Part shown: one piece after another, positions 18,437-26,582 of the stretch
How positions within the stretch are numbered: the stretch's first letter is position 1
Layout of the letters: every line of letters starts with the position of its first letter
DNA from: Pseudomonas fluorescens HK44
GTDB lineage: Bacteria > Pseudomonadota > Gammaproteobacteria > Pseudomonadales > Pseudomonadaceae
DNA: 64,000 nucleotides
Assembly (NCBI RefSeq): GCF_000217955.3
Contig: NZ_AFOY02000015.1
Coordinates: forward strand, 1-64,000
Reading direction: 5' to 3'
The notes under the pieces: generated by a model
Told to the model about the DNA's origin: nothing
Seen by the model: only the letters and a program-made list of their open reading frames with translations
The model's database searches: none
Position numbers and translations under genes: made by a program

Positions 18437-21057
18437 TGCTCCCACCCGGCAAGAGCCAGGTAGTGGTTATAGGATTCTTTGAGGTATTCCATCGACATTG
18501 CTCCAGCAGGCGGGACGGATAGTTCGTCCTTTTCGATACCCTCCAAGGCAACTTCGAATTCCCCACCGGCAATCTGCGCCTGACGCCATGCCCATGTTGA
18601 TGTAAAGCTCTGCCACAGCTCGCGCGTGGTGCCCGGTGGATTTGCTGGAATGCATTCAGAGTCCGCGAATGCTCGATCATCCGGCGTCAGAAGGCGGGCG
18701 GAGTCGAGTATGAAATACCCCACTGAAGGCATCGATCCAGTGGTCTGGCGTAACAGTTCGGCATAGATCGCCAGTTGGAGGTGCCGATTGCCCTTGAGTT
18801 GGTCAGGATATGTCTTGCCTCCGGCCCACTTCATGTCGACGACCGCTTGATGGCCATCCGCTTTGGTGATGATCAGATCGGCTGATCCGGCCAGAACGCC
18901 CCCCGCAAACTGTCCTTCAAGCTGTGTTTCGCAGATAACGCTTTGTACTGACGCGGCCGAAAAATGAGTCAGCAGCTGCTTCAGTGCCCGTCGCACCCGG
19001 TGGCGAAAGGAAGCCAGGTCAGCACCACGGCCGTCCATCAACAGCACCGCGCCTTCCTCTCTGATCACTTGGTCAAAGTGGACCGCGAACCAGGCTGAAA
19101 AATCGCCGTCACTCATGTTCATAGAGTGCTGCGAAGTAAAAAAACGCTCTGCTATGCGATGAGCCAGCTTTCCCTTGAGCTTAAAACTGTCGCCTAGGGT
19201 GAGGCTTTGCGAAGGGCGAATTCGCGCTCCGTAATGCAACAGCCATTGGTAAGGGTTGAACAGGAACAGATTCAAACTGGAGAAAGACGCTTTTTCCATC
19301 GTTGACAGTGGCGTTCGGTCAGGCAGCTTCCACCAGCGTTTGCGCAATGGCAGAGGAGCCAGCCGATGAGGCTGGGACAAAGGGCTTGGGGCAATCAATA
19401 GCGCTTCGATCGCCTTGACCTTGGGGTGATCAACCAGCGTTTCCACCATCTGCCATAAAGGATGGCTTTCCTCGTTCTGTCGCCCGAGTACCAAGACCAA
19501 ATGGCGGTCGGCTGCCAATAGGGGGCGTAGCCAGTCCTGGGAGGCTTGGGCAAGCAGGGTCGCCCCCGTTGGCACTGCCACACCCATTTCTTCAAGTTGC
19601 TTGAGTTCTGCGTTGGACCACACCGAATGGCCGGGGAGCACCGGCATGGTCATGTTCCACCACACCACAGTATCCACATGCTCGATAGCCGCTCCGGGTC
19701 GCGAGATCGCCAGTTGCGCCCCCACTTGCGCCACCAGTAAGGGGTTATCGTTTCCAGCCCCGGTAGCCTGTTCCACCATTTGCTGCAGCTGACGCGGGCG
19801 AACCAGACACACACACTGCGCGACAAGGGTTTCAAGTGCTTGCTCAATGGCTGTGCACTGTGCGTGGCCTGCGTGTGATGCGAGATGGTGTGACGCTTCG
19901 GCGCGCCCCATTCGCCCTTGGAAAAATCTGCTCAGCCGTCGGACTCGCCCCAGCACGTCCTCCAAGGGTGCGCCTTGGTCTTTGCTGTATGTCGGGCCCT
20001 GTATCCAAGCGGTTATGGATTCCAGAACCTGCGACGCTTCTTCGCCATAGTGCTGGCTGATACCGCCTATTACATCCTCCCAGATGACACCCTCAACCCC
20101 GGGCGACGCAGCAATCTTGGCCGCCAGCTTGCGACGCGCATGGGTGCGAATCGGGCATATTGAGTGTGTGAGAAATTGCAGAAGTGCTGAGTAGTTCCTA
20201 GGCGCCCAGAGCAACTCCATTGCCAATGGCAACACCTGGAGCGCAGGCCGCAATGCGCTAGTACTGTCGAGCCCCTGACGAGCCCGGCCGGCGCCAACCA
20301 TATGTGCATCAAGGCAGTCACCTTCCTGGCTCGAAACCAGCAATAGTGACTCAACGTCCGTAAACGAACGACTGAGCCAACTGGCCGCGAGGGCGCGGGT
20401 TTGTGCCTGCACAACTTGCACTGTGCCGTCCTCCTGCCAGATGAGAGGGTCAAGCTGTTCACCAGCAATGCTTCTTTGAAGTTGTGCTTGCAGCTGTCCT
20501 AAAAAGCCTTTCGCGCGGCCTGAAGGACGCTCGATGGACGCATACGGAAGGCATTGGAGCACGGCTTGCCAGGCGCGGGGGTACGTTTGCCAATTATCAG
20601 CCAACAGGATTTTTTCAATCGGCGTTCGACGCGTCTGCAAAGTTGACGCTATGCGTCGCAAGCGCTCGCCCACCGATGGTGCGATGTAGCGCTTTGCTCG
20701 CTGTTCAACATCGGCGAGATCACTGATGCGTGCGCTGCCATGAGGGGAGGCATTGCCATCCCAGCCGTGTAGATATAGATCGTCACGCCAGGAGAGCAGC
20801 TCGGCAGCGACGCCCAGTTCATCGGCCAGGAAACTGGCGAGATAGAAGCGTTTGGTATCGGCAGCCTGCGCAAGACAATCTCGATACGCTGCTGCTCGCT
20901 GGACGGCACAAGGTTTTAGAGCAACCAGCCCAAGCTGTGTTTCGAGAATTTCCAGCAACCCCTGCGGACCCACCGTGACAGACCCAAGTCGATTGCCAGG
21001 CCGGATCGGCCGCTGGCCATCGAGTTGCATACCGAATGTAATCTGCATTTCAGACAC
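18433..21057 (-). CDS. AddB-like PD-(D/E)XK nuclease/inactive helicase, 874 aa
   Basis: I chose GTG 21057 because AGGAAG lies seven bases upstream; a longer reading from 21138 would overlap the upstream gene. The C-terminus has a RecB-type nuclease core: FKLKGKLAHRIAERF, GSADLIITKADGHQAVVDMKW, then LQLAIYAELLRQ. No clear Walker A is visible, like AddB where the helicase half is degenerate. With the downstream gene it forms an AddAB-like pair that would resect DNA ends. Pseudomonas normally uses RecBCD, so an extra AddAB-like pair in an island points to a defence or mobile-DNA role. It is probably still expressed, since the IS hits only the next gene. Confidence 0.8.
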   Translation of the reverse strand: MSEMQITFGMQLDGQRPIRPGNRLGSVTVGPQGLLEILETQLGLVALKPCAVQRAAAYRDCLAQAADTKRFYLASFLADELGVAAELLSWRDDLYLHGWDGNASPHGSARISDLADVEQRAKRYIAPSVGERLRRIASTLQTRRTPIEKILLADNWQTYPRAWQAVLQCLPYASIERPSGRAKGFLGQLQAQLQRSIAGEQLDPLIWQEDGTVQVVQAQTRALAASWLSRSFTDVESLLLVSSQEGDCLDAHMVGAGRARQGLDSTSALRPALQVLPLAMELLWAPRNYSALLQFLTHSICPIRTHARRKLAAKIAASPGVEGVIWEDVIGGISQHYGEEASQVLESITAWIQGPTYSKDQGAPLEDVLGRVRRLSRFFQGRMGRAEASHHLASHAGHAQCTAIEQALETLVAQCVCLVRPRQLQQMVEQATGAGNDNPLLVAQVGAQLAISRPGAAIEHVDTVVWWNMTMPVLPGHSVWSNAELKQLEEMGVAVPTGATLLAQASQDWLRPLLAADRHLVLVLGRQNEESHPLWQMVETLVDHPKVKAIEALLIAPSPLSQPHRLAPLPLRKRWWKLPDRTPLSTMEKASFSSLNLFLFNPYQWLLHYGARIRPSQSLTLGDSFKLKGKLAHRIAERFFTSQHSMNMSDGDFSAWFAVHFDQVIREEGAVLLMDGRGADLASFRHRVRRALKQLLTHFSAASVQSVICETQLEGQFAGGVLAGSADLIITKADGHQAVVDMKWAGGKTYPDQLKGNRHLQLAIYAELLRQTTGSMPSVGYFILDSARLLTPDDRAFADSECIPANPPGTTRELWQSFTSTWAWRQAQIAGGEFEVALEGIEKDELSVPPAGAMSMEYLKESYNHYLALAGWEQ

Positions 21058-21083
21058 GTCTATGCTTCCTGCTAGTTTTTTAT

Positions 21084-22064
21084 TTAGAAGCCACGCGCGA
21101 TATGACTTCTCGTCCATTTGTGCCGACAATCCATGCAAGCGAAATTCTGCGTCACTTCATGGTCAGTGACTGTTACCTGCCGCGATTTTCGGTTGCCCGT
21201 CAGGCGATCGTTCACAATCTGCTCCACGGATCGCACTTGATAGATATCTTCCCGGTAGCCGGTGAGCTTTATCGCACGATGATGACAGCGCGGGCACTCT
21301 TTGTTTTTCTGTAGTTCTATCCAGAGAATTTGCACATGCGGCACAAGCCAACTCAATGAACTCAGCAGCCCGGCCATGATCGCCAGATCGGTCTCACTGC
21401 TTGAAAAGCTCACTTTCCAGAACACCGGAATCAGGCACAACCCACTGAAGATACCCCCCCAAACCAGGCCCCAAATCAGCCGGTGGTTGCACAGTGACCG
21501 ATAACGCGCCTCGCGCTGGGCGATCTGCGAGGCGAAGGTATCATTCTCCGTTCGCGCGGCGGTTCCGGTGACAGCGTCGATGTACATCGTTTGATCGAAC
21601 GCATTGTTATAGAACTGCCGGGCCTGCAACTGGAGCTGCGTGCAGAGCTCTTCGGGCAGCAGGGTATACTCATTCTTTTCGACCGAGTGTATCTTGAGTT
21701 TCAGGGACGCTGCGTCGCACAGCGTACGCAGCGCGCCGGGCGCGGGGTCCAGAAAAAACATTCCGACTTCAAACAGATCACCGCCCCGATAATCGCAAAC
21801 CTTGCTGGGAAAATATTTCAGTTCGATCCGCTGATCATCCGCCAGTATGACAAGTTGGGAAGGCATCCAGCCGCCTGAGCGGGACGTCTTGATTTCAAGA
21901 TCCAGAATCATTCGGTCCGAAGTCTGGCGAATATTGCGGCGCCAAGACAACGTGAGTTCATTTGAACCACCGCGGTGGCGACAATGACGCAAATGCTCGA
22001 TGGTGGTGAGGCCCTCGAACTCATCTTTTTCGACCGATACGTAGTCTGCTTTGATAATCATCAT
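21084..22064 (-). CDS. Membrane protein with C-terminal zinc ribbon, 326 aa
   Basis: AGAGGGG precedes the ATG. The first 190 residues are soluble and mostly beta-rich. Two hydrophobic segments follow at about 196-215 and 227-247. The tail has four cysteines in pairs (CPRCHH and CMDCRHKW), a probable zinc ribbon. I do not recognise the family. It ends 26 bp before the AddB-like start, so it belongs to the same operon. A reasonable inference is a membrane-docked subunit that positions the nuclease-helicase pair or senses damage. Confidence 0.7.
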   Translation of the reverse strand: MMIIKADYVSVEKDEFEGLTTIEHLRHCRHRGGSNELTLSWRRNIRQTSDRMILDLEIKTSRSGGWMPSQLVILADDQRIELKYFPSKVCDYRGGDLFEVGMFFLDPAPGALRTLCDAASLKLKIHSVEKNEYTLLPEELCTQLQLQARQFYNNAFDQTMYIDAVTGTAARTENDTFASQIAQREARYRSLCNHRLIWGLVWGGIFSGLCLIPVFWKVSFSSSETDLAIMAGLLSSLSWLVPHVQILWIELQKNKECPRCHHRAIKLTGYREDIYQVRSVEQIVNDRLTGNRKSRQVTVTDHEVTQNFACMDCRHKWTRSHIARGF

Positions 22065-22101
22065 TGCCCCTCTGGAAACACATCGCGCTTGCTAGAAAAG
22101 T

Positions 22102-22123
22102 GCGGCCGTAGAGTTCAGGCCGC
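22102..22123 (-). terminator. Hairpin over the stop codon of the 123-aa gene
   Basis: GCGGCC (22118-22123) and GGCCGC (22102-22107), read on the minus strand, pair around a loop that contains the TGA stop; ACTTTT follows. It could partly terminate transcription or lower expression of the downstream nuclease genes. Confidence 0.5.
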
Positions 22124-22486
22124 CGATTCCGGATCTGTGCCTTTCGCCTTGGCAATCATTGCGCTTAGCTGAGCAAGGTGCTCATCTACGTCGATCTCGA
22201 TAAACTCTTCACAAGAAGCGGCGATGATCTTTTCCGCAAACTCGGCGCTGTACTCGAGCGGCTGATAGTCAGGGCTGTTTTTATCAAGGGCTTTGAAAAA
22301 CCACTCACCCTCTATCTCCTCCCCGACCAGGCGATCGAGTTCCTGTAGGCCCAGCAGCGTCGACTGGTATTGCGCTTCCTCCATTTGCGGAAATTTGCGG
22401 ACTACGGCGTGCTTCAGGTCGATGGCACGCACGCTATCAGCTGCAAGTTCAACGATCAGGGTCTGCATCGGATTCATGTATTTCAT
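22115..22486 (-). CDS. Small acidic hypothetical protein, 123 aa
   Basis: GAGGTG precedes the ATG at a good distance. The sequence is helical and acidic in its second half (KIIAASCEEFIEIDVDEHLAQL). No family recognised, and no membrane segment. It sits between the OGG-like gene (61 bp upstream) and the zinc-ribbon gene, so it is part of the five-gene operon. Confidence 0.7.
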   Translation of the reverse strand: MKYMNPMQTLIVELAADSVRAIDLKHAVVRKFPQMEEAQYQSTLLGLQELDRLVGEEIEGEWFFKALDKNSPDYQPLEYSAEFAEKIIAASCEEFIEIDVDEHLAQLSAMIAKAKGTDPESAA

Positions 22487-22547
22487 CGTTCACCTCGATT
22501 ATTCAGCGATGCCCCTGTTGCTGGAGCGAGGGCAGGACGTCCAGCGG

Positions 22548-23429
22548 TCAGGCTGCGACAGCTATGCGTTGTTGACCGAGGTCATAACCGATCATAAACA
22601 GCGCGGCTTCGAGAGCGCGCAACGGATCGTGGGGGGCGGCAACCGAATGGAAAGGGCTGCCTTTCGTGGCCGGATTTGCCAACACTGCGCTCAACACCCA
22701 GTTCGCGCGCAGATTCCAGAGTGCGTGATGGGCTCCCGAGCGCAGCCCCTTGAATTCGAGATTACCGATACCTGGATTGCGGCGTTTTGGGGCAGTTGCG
22801 TTAGGCCCCTCCTTCGCAGCCGCCCACGGGAAGCACAATGCTTGCGGCACTTTCAGGAGGCCCTGAGATTGGCAGTATTTCACCACCAGCCAGCCGAGCG
22901 CTGCGGCGACGCGGCTGTCATAGATGACGAAGTTCTTGCAGAGCAGCGAGTAAACTTTGGTCATCCCAGAGTTGAAGCGCAGGTGCTTGGAACGCAGAAC
23001 TGGAGCAAGCTCATCGCCGGCGTCCATGGCTGCCTGTACCGCTTCCAGTAGGCCCGCCAGTCCTTCCTGATTCGCTTTGAGCCAGCTCGCGTTGCCGGCG
23101 CTCACGCCCCCCCAGCTCATCACGTCAATGGCGGCATCCAGAGCGCGGTTGTCATTGCTATTAATATTTCCGAGGTCCTTGCGCAATGCAGCCAGGGCAA
23201 GGCCGTTGCTCGTGGAGCAGTTACCGGGATTGAACGCCAGTCGCGAGTTTCCCGGATGATTCCAGCGGTAGTGGGTGAAGGCGTCAAACAAGTTGTTACA
23301 CGACCATTGCGCACCGGTGCGACGATCAACATACTCGTGCGTGAAGCGCGATTCAGAGTCGAGTTCTGCGGCGAGCCAGTCAGTGAACTGAGACACATGG
23401 GGAAGGGCGAGGTAGGTTTGGCGATTCAT
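22548..23429 (-). CDS. OGG-like / HhH-fold protein, 293 aa (paralogue B)
   Basis: AGGAG lies before the ATG at 23429. Landmarks are AIDVMSWGGVSAG, LRFNSGMTKVYSLL, FVIYDSRVAAALGWLV and ALEAALFMIGYDLG. These match the protein at 2479-3480 in order and spacing, so the two are clear paralogues; the protein at 11847-12539 is a shorter, more distant relative. It leads a minus-strand operon with the small acidic, zinc-ribbon, AddB-like and AddA-like genes. A DNA-lesion or modified-base recognising role for the nuclease complex is inferred from the glycosylase-like motifs. Confidence 0.78.
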   Translation of the reverse strand: MNRQTYLALPHVSQFTDWLAAELDSESRFTHEYVDRRTGAQWSCNNLFDAFTHYRWNHPGNSRLAFNPGNCSTSNGLALAALRKDLGNINSNDNRALDAAIDVMSWGGVSAGNASWLKANQEGLAGLLEAVQAAMDAGDELAPVLRSKHLRFNSGMTKVYSLLCKNFVIYDSRVAAALGWLVVKYCQSQGLLKVPQALCFPWAAAKEGPNATAPKRRNPGIGNLEFKGLRSGAHHALWNLRANWVLSAVLANPATKGSPFHSVAAPHDPLRALEAALFMIGYDLGQQRIAVAA

Positions 23430-23500
23430 GAATACTCCTGTGGGCTGGCATTACGGTTAGCGAGATTGCCTGCCAGCCAGAGCATCAAATCATTGGATAG

Positions 23501-23515
23501 GGACAGATCGTGTCC
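23501..23515. promoter_or_regulatory. Candidate WYL operator upstream of second WYL gene
   Basis: GGACA-N5-TGTCC ends nine bases before the WYL start at 23524, in the 94-bp gap to the divergent OGG-like operon. It shares the GACA-N5-TGTC core with 843-859. A second inverted repeat, GGCTGGCA (23443-23450)/TGCCAGCC (23471-23478), lies nearer the operon start. Confidence 0.45.
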
Positions 23516-23523
23516 GCAATAGG

Positions 23524-24612
23524 ATGACTGTGGAAAATAGAGTGGATTTGTTTGATCGCCGAGATTGCCTGCGCAAAATTTTGCTTGAGTACAAGGAGCC
23601 GCAGTCGACCCCGGTTCTGCATGAGCACCTCTGCGCCGAGTTGGGGCTTGAAAATCACATTCTCAAGAGTACGCAACGAGATCTAGAGGCGCTTGAACGT
23701 ATCGGCGAGGTCAGGCAGGTCAAAATGGACTCCGACCTGCGAGCCAATTTCTGGGTGTGGGAAGGGGCTGGTGTCGATCTGACGCTCTTGCCCACCGAAG
23801 CCATGACGGTATCGGCCATCATCGATCATGCGGCTCGTTTTGGTCTGCAAGCGCCACCTGCGATGCTGAAAAAGCTGCGTGGCTACGTTGATCGCGTCAT
23901 GAGCAAGGCACCTGTTCGAAAGCTGGAGTGGGCGAAACGCATCACTACCGGTACACGCTTCACGGTGCTGAAGCCAGGGCGATCCGATCCAGCCCATGTG
24001 GCCAGGATTCAAGATGCTCTTTTGTACAATGAGCCGTTAAAGGTCACATACCTTCCCCGGGATGCCGGGGGCGTCGAGTGTGTCTACTATCTGAAACCCT
24101 TGGCGCTTTCTTATCAGGACTCAAACATCTACCTGTCTGCCTATGTTCTGAAGGAAGAGTGGCCAGAAGGCTGTGTACCCGAGCCTGGAGCAAAGCGCGG
24201 CAAGTACAGCAGCAATGGTCCGAAAACACTGTGCGCGCTCATGCTGCATCGAGTGGTTGCGATTACCGACAGCGGCTGGGAGATCCCTGAGCCTGAAGAG
24301 TTCGACGTCAACTCGCTCGAGGTGCAAAAGCACCTCATGACGATTCATTGCGATGAACCCGTTGAGCTCAGGCTTCGGCTAGGCGCCAACCTGCATAACC
24401 GACTCACAGAGAATCGGCTGGCAGATAACCAATCCATGGTGCAATCGTCCGACGGTAAATGGGATCTGAATTGCACCTTGCGCGATACTCAAGGTTTGAG
24501 ATTGTTTCTGCTCAGCAACGCGGATGAGATCGAAGTGCTTGGGCCGCCCGTTATCCGCGCACATGTACGAGATGCGCTGCGTCGGGCAGTGACTTTTTAT
24601 GCTGATGATTGA
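23524..24612 (+). CDS. WYL-domain transcriptional regulator, 362 aa
   Basis: The protein has an N-terminal winged helix (LRKILLEYKEPQSTPVLHEHL, LKSTQRDLEALERIG). A central helical part (LPTEAMTVSAIIDHAARFG) follows, then the WYL core (LYNEPLKVTYLPRD, LKPLALSYQDSNIYLSAYV) and a C-terminal WCX-like extension. The start is close to its operator-like palindrome and has only AGG as Shine-Dalgarno. It is divergent from the OGG-AddAB-like operon, the usual place for a WYL repressor of a defence operon. Confidence 0.9.
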   Translation: MTVENRVDLFDRRDCLRKILLEYKEPQSTPVLHEHLCAELGLENHILKSTQRDLEALERIGEVRQVKMDSDLRANFWVWEGAGVDLTLLPTEAMTVSAIIDHAARFGLQAPPAMLKKLRGYVDRVMSKAPVRKLEWAKRITTGTRFTVLKPGRSDPAHVARIQDALLYNEPLKVTYLPRDAGGVECVYYLKPLALSYQDSNIYLSAYVLKEEWPEGCVPEPGAKRGKYSSNGPKTLCALMLHRVVAITDSGWEIPEPEEFDVNSLEVQKHLMTIHCDEPVELRLRLGANLHNRLTENRLADNQSMVQSSDGKWDLNCTLRDTQGLRLFLLSNADEIEVLGPPVIRAHVRDALRRAVTFYADD

Positions 24613-24682
24613 TCTTGTGTGTTGCTGCTGACCGAGAGCTGACCCAGTAAAAGCTGTGGGGCAGTTTTCAATCAGCACCAAC

Positions 24683-24766
24683 ATGCAATGGCTTCAGCCA
24701 GTGGCATTGGGCTTGGGTGTCGATGACCTGCGACCTCATTTGCTTGCTGCCTCTAAGAAACTCTGA
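24683..24766 (+). pseudogene. C-terminal remnant of Sel1-like gene
   Basis: The last 27 codons (VALGLGVDDLRPHL, ending SKKL) match the end of the Sel1-like gene at 1797 (WALGVGV, ending VSKTL). The rest of the gene is missing upstream. Confidence 0.55.
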
Positions 24767-24792
24767 AGATAGATAAATATAAGGAGCAACGC

Positions 24793-25392
24793 ATGAGCGC
24801 AGACCTTTTTCGGGCAATACCTGAAAGCAAATTGTCGGCTTCAGCAGAGGGAATCAAACGCCAGGTGTCAGCTAGGATTCCCAGTAATGTCCCGTATGTG
24901 GTCGATAACCTGTGGGAATGGTTACGGCCTGAACATTACCCATCCCGACGCCATTCAACATATGCCAGCCCCACACCGGAATTGGCTTTGCTGAATGCCA
25001 GCGCAGCCTTGGTAGGGAGTGATCGATACGTTGCGTGTCGGTTAATAGTGGCACCTTCAGCGATAAAGCTGGCACAGCTTGAAGTGGTCGATGCCAGGCA
25101 CCACGCCGATATTCGTCTGATTACCCAGTGGCTCAGCCGTCACAGCAAGGAGTTAACCGAGATTCACGTTACCCAAAAACGCGATATCGCCTTATTGTTC
25201 CTCCCGGGTCTGAAGCGCGATGAGTTGGAAAACCTACGCCTTGAGAGTGGTGTAGTACATAATCTCTGCGAGATGGCGCGGACCCATGCGACGTTCTGGA
25301 CAGACGCATCTTCGGTGCCCCGAAAAGGTGAGGGCGAGTTGTTTTTTGAGTTGACCGAAGACGATGCGAGCTACAGCCTAGAGCCAATATAG
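24793..25392 (+). CDS. Conserved island protein of unknown family, 199 aa (copy 2)
   Basis: Intact paralogue of the gene at 1824-2423, same length, same TAAGGAGCAA leader. By eye about 21 of 199 residues differ. Most changes lie after residue 120 and cluster in the last 50 residues, while 57-123 are identical. The reading frame is fully open, which suggests that it is kept by selection or was duplicated recently. Its former neighbour, the OGG-like gene, is only a truncated stub here and no sirtuin follows. Confidence 0.8.
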   Translation: MSADLFRAIPESKLSASAEGIKRQVSARIPSNVPYVVDNLWEWLRPEHYPSRRHSTYASPTPELALLNASAALVGSDRYVACRLIVAPSAIKLAQLEVVDARHHADIRLITQWLSRHSKELTEIHVTQKRDIALLFLPGLKRDELENLRLESGVVHNLCEMARTHATFWTDASSVPRKGEGELFFELTEDDASYSLEPI

Positions 25393-25454
25393 TGAGCACC
25401 GCTGCTTACCAACGGGCAAGAGCAATCATTAGACGATTTGGAGCACTGTTTAAA

Positions 25455-25670
25455 ATGCCGACAGTAAGCCTTGCTGCCAATCAGCAGGCCTTTGCCAGCT
25501 ATCTGGAGCATATCTGGCTACCTCAAGAACTCTCCCTTACTGAATCATCTAGGGTCAGCATGGCCACCAAGCTGCTGAGCGACGAGGCAACGCGGGATGT
25601 GTTCCTGGTGGTGTATGAGTTGCTGAAGAAGGATGCCGGGGCAGACCTACTGGGTTCGACCAGGACTTAG
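25455..25670 (+). pseudogene. Truncated OGG-like gene fused to an unrelated tail
   Basis: Codons 1-33 (PTVSLAANQQAFASYLEHIW) match the start of the gene at 2479. From about 25553 the sequence changes to MATKLLSDEATRDVFLVVYELLKKD, which I cannot place. The frame then runs into the repeat shared with 45.55 kb before stopping at 25670. It is a recombination product, not a functional gene. Confidence 0.6.
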
Positions 25671-25710
25671 TTTTCAGCAGTCCAGACCCCAAAAAAAGAA
25701 AATAGCATTT

Positions 25711-25746
25711 AAGCAGACAGGAGGCACTTCAGCCTCCTGTCTGCTT
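25711..25746 (-). terminator. Perfect 15-bp stem hairpin, repeated at 45.6 kb
   Basis: AAGCAGACAGGAGGC (25711-25725) pairs with its exact complement at 25732-25746 around a 6-nt loop. It lies nine bases past the stop of the 58-aa membrane gene, so it probably ends the RadC/ICE operon. The hairpin and about 60 bp on its left recur at 45549-45646. Confidence 0.7.
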
Positions 25747-25754
25747 TATGCCGT

Positions 25755-25931
25755 TTAGCCGATTCTGGGCAGGCGCTTGAGTACCCAGTGAAAGAGCAGG
25801 CAGGCAAGGCCTACTGCGATCAAGATCGGCGGAAATCGCAACATCAGGATCACCACCAGCACGACTGCGAAAGCGCTTGCCAGTGCGCCGATGAAGGTGA
25901 GAAGTGCGATCAGGAAGCGTATCAATACCAT
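25755..25931 (-). CDS. Small hydrophobic membrane protein, 58 aa
   Basis: Not a long ORF, but it has a strong start: AGGAGA five bases before ATG 25931. The product (MVLIRFLIALLTFIG, then VVLVVILMLRF, then ILIAVGLACLLFHWVL) is two hydrophobic helices with a short basic tail. Such tiny genes are common next to radC in Pseudomonas integrative elements. It lies downstream of radC on the same strand, with the hairpin terminator just after it. Confidence 0.65.
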   Translation of the reverse strand: MVLIRFLIALLTFIGALASAFAVVLVVILMLRFPPILIAVGLACLLFHWVLKRLPRIG

Positions 25932-26033
25932 GGGAATCTCCTGGTGTTGAGGCGATGTTGGTTTATGTTAGGGCCGTAGCGGCTGCCACCTACTGGATCG
26001 GCTTGCCTGGCGCATGCCAAGGGCAAAGCGCCC

Positions 26034-26540
26034 CTACAGATGTCCCCGTTCTGCCTGCGATACGCAGCCTTCATCAGCCACGACGACATAATCCAATATT
26101 TGGGTGCCAATCATGTTGAGTGCGTTCTTGAGGCTGGTGGTTAGTGCGCGATCGGCTTGGCTGGGCCCTGATTCGCCGGAGGGATGGTTGTTCACCTTAT
26201 GTACCAGAATCACGGCGGCAGCGTTGTGCTCCAAGGCGATCTTGACCACTTCCCTTGGGGACACGCGGGCCCCGTCCAGGGTGCCTCGGAATAGCTCTTG
26301 GAAACCAATCACCCGGTGCTGGGTATCGAGCAGCAGCAACGCAAAGACTTCATGCTCGTGGTACTGCAGCAGTGTTTGCAGATGGCTGAAGACGTGCTTA
26401 GGCTCAGTCAATGCTCGACCTTTCGACAGACGACTCATCGCCAGTTGTTGCGCCATCTGCAGGATGTCGGCCTCGGTGATGGGGGATTCCATGACATAAG
26501 TCCCGGATGCCTCGCCAGCCCGGAGCTTGTGATATTTCAT
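26034..26540 (-). CDS. radC: RadC-family JAB-domain protein, 168 aa
   Basis: AGGAAG lies six bases before the ATG. The C-terminal domain carries the JAMM-like motif NNHPSGESGPSQAD followed by IGTQILDYVVVADEGCVSQAERG. The N-terminal HhH part of chromosomal RadC is absent, and the length of about 165 aa is that of the short RadC proteins coded by integrative conjugative elements. Its biochemical role is unsettled; despite the name it is not a proven DNA repair protein. It lies downstream of the ICE-type gene at 26583 on the same strand. Confidence 0.88.
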   Translation of the reverse strand: MKYHKLRAGEASGTYVMESPITEADILQMAQQLAMSRLSKGRALTEPKHVFSHLQTLLQYHEHEVFALLLLDTQHRVIGFQELFRGTLDGARVSPREVVKIALEHNAAAVILVHKVNNHPSGESGPSQADRALTTSLKNALNMIGTQILDYVVVADEGCVSQAERGHL

Positions 26541-26582
26541 GACGGTCTTCCTGTGCGAATACGAGGGGATTGAGGCGCGCGG

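Larger units (their letters stand above)
24683..25553 (+). repeat. Direct duplication, copy 2
   Basis: Second copy of 1717-2590: end of the Sel1-like gene (decayed), the entire 199-aa gene, and the first 30-odd codons of the OGG-like gene before similarity stops near 25553. The two direct copies bracket about 23 kb, so recombination between them could delete or excise the whole defence block. Confidence 0.85.

Noticed and set aside
18433..21138. Longer reading (901 aa) of the AddB-like gene from 21138
   Set aside because: It would overlap the zinc-ribbon gene by 55 bp; GTG 21057 has a well-placed AGGAAG.
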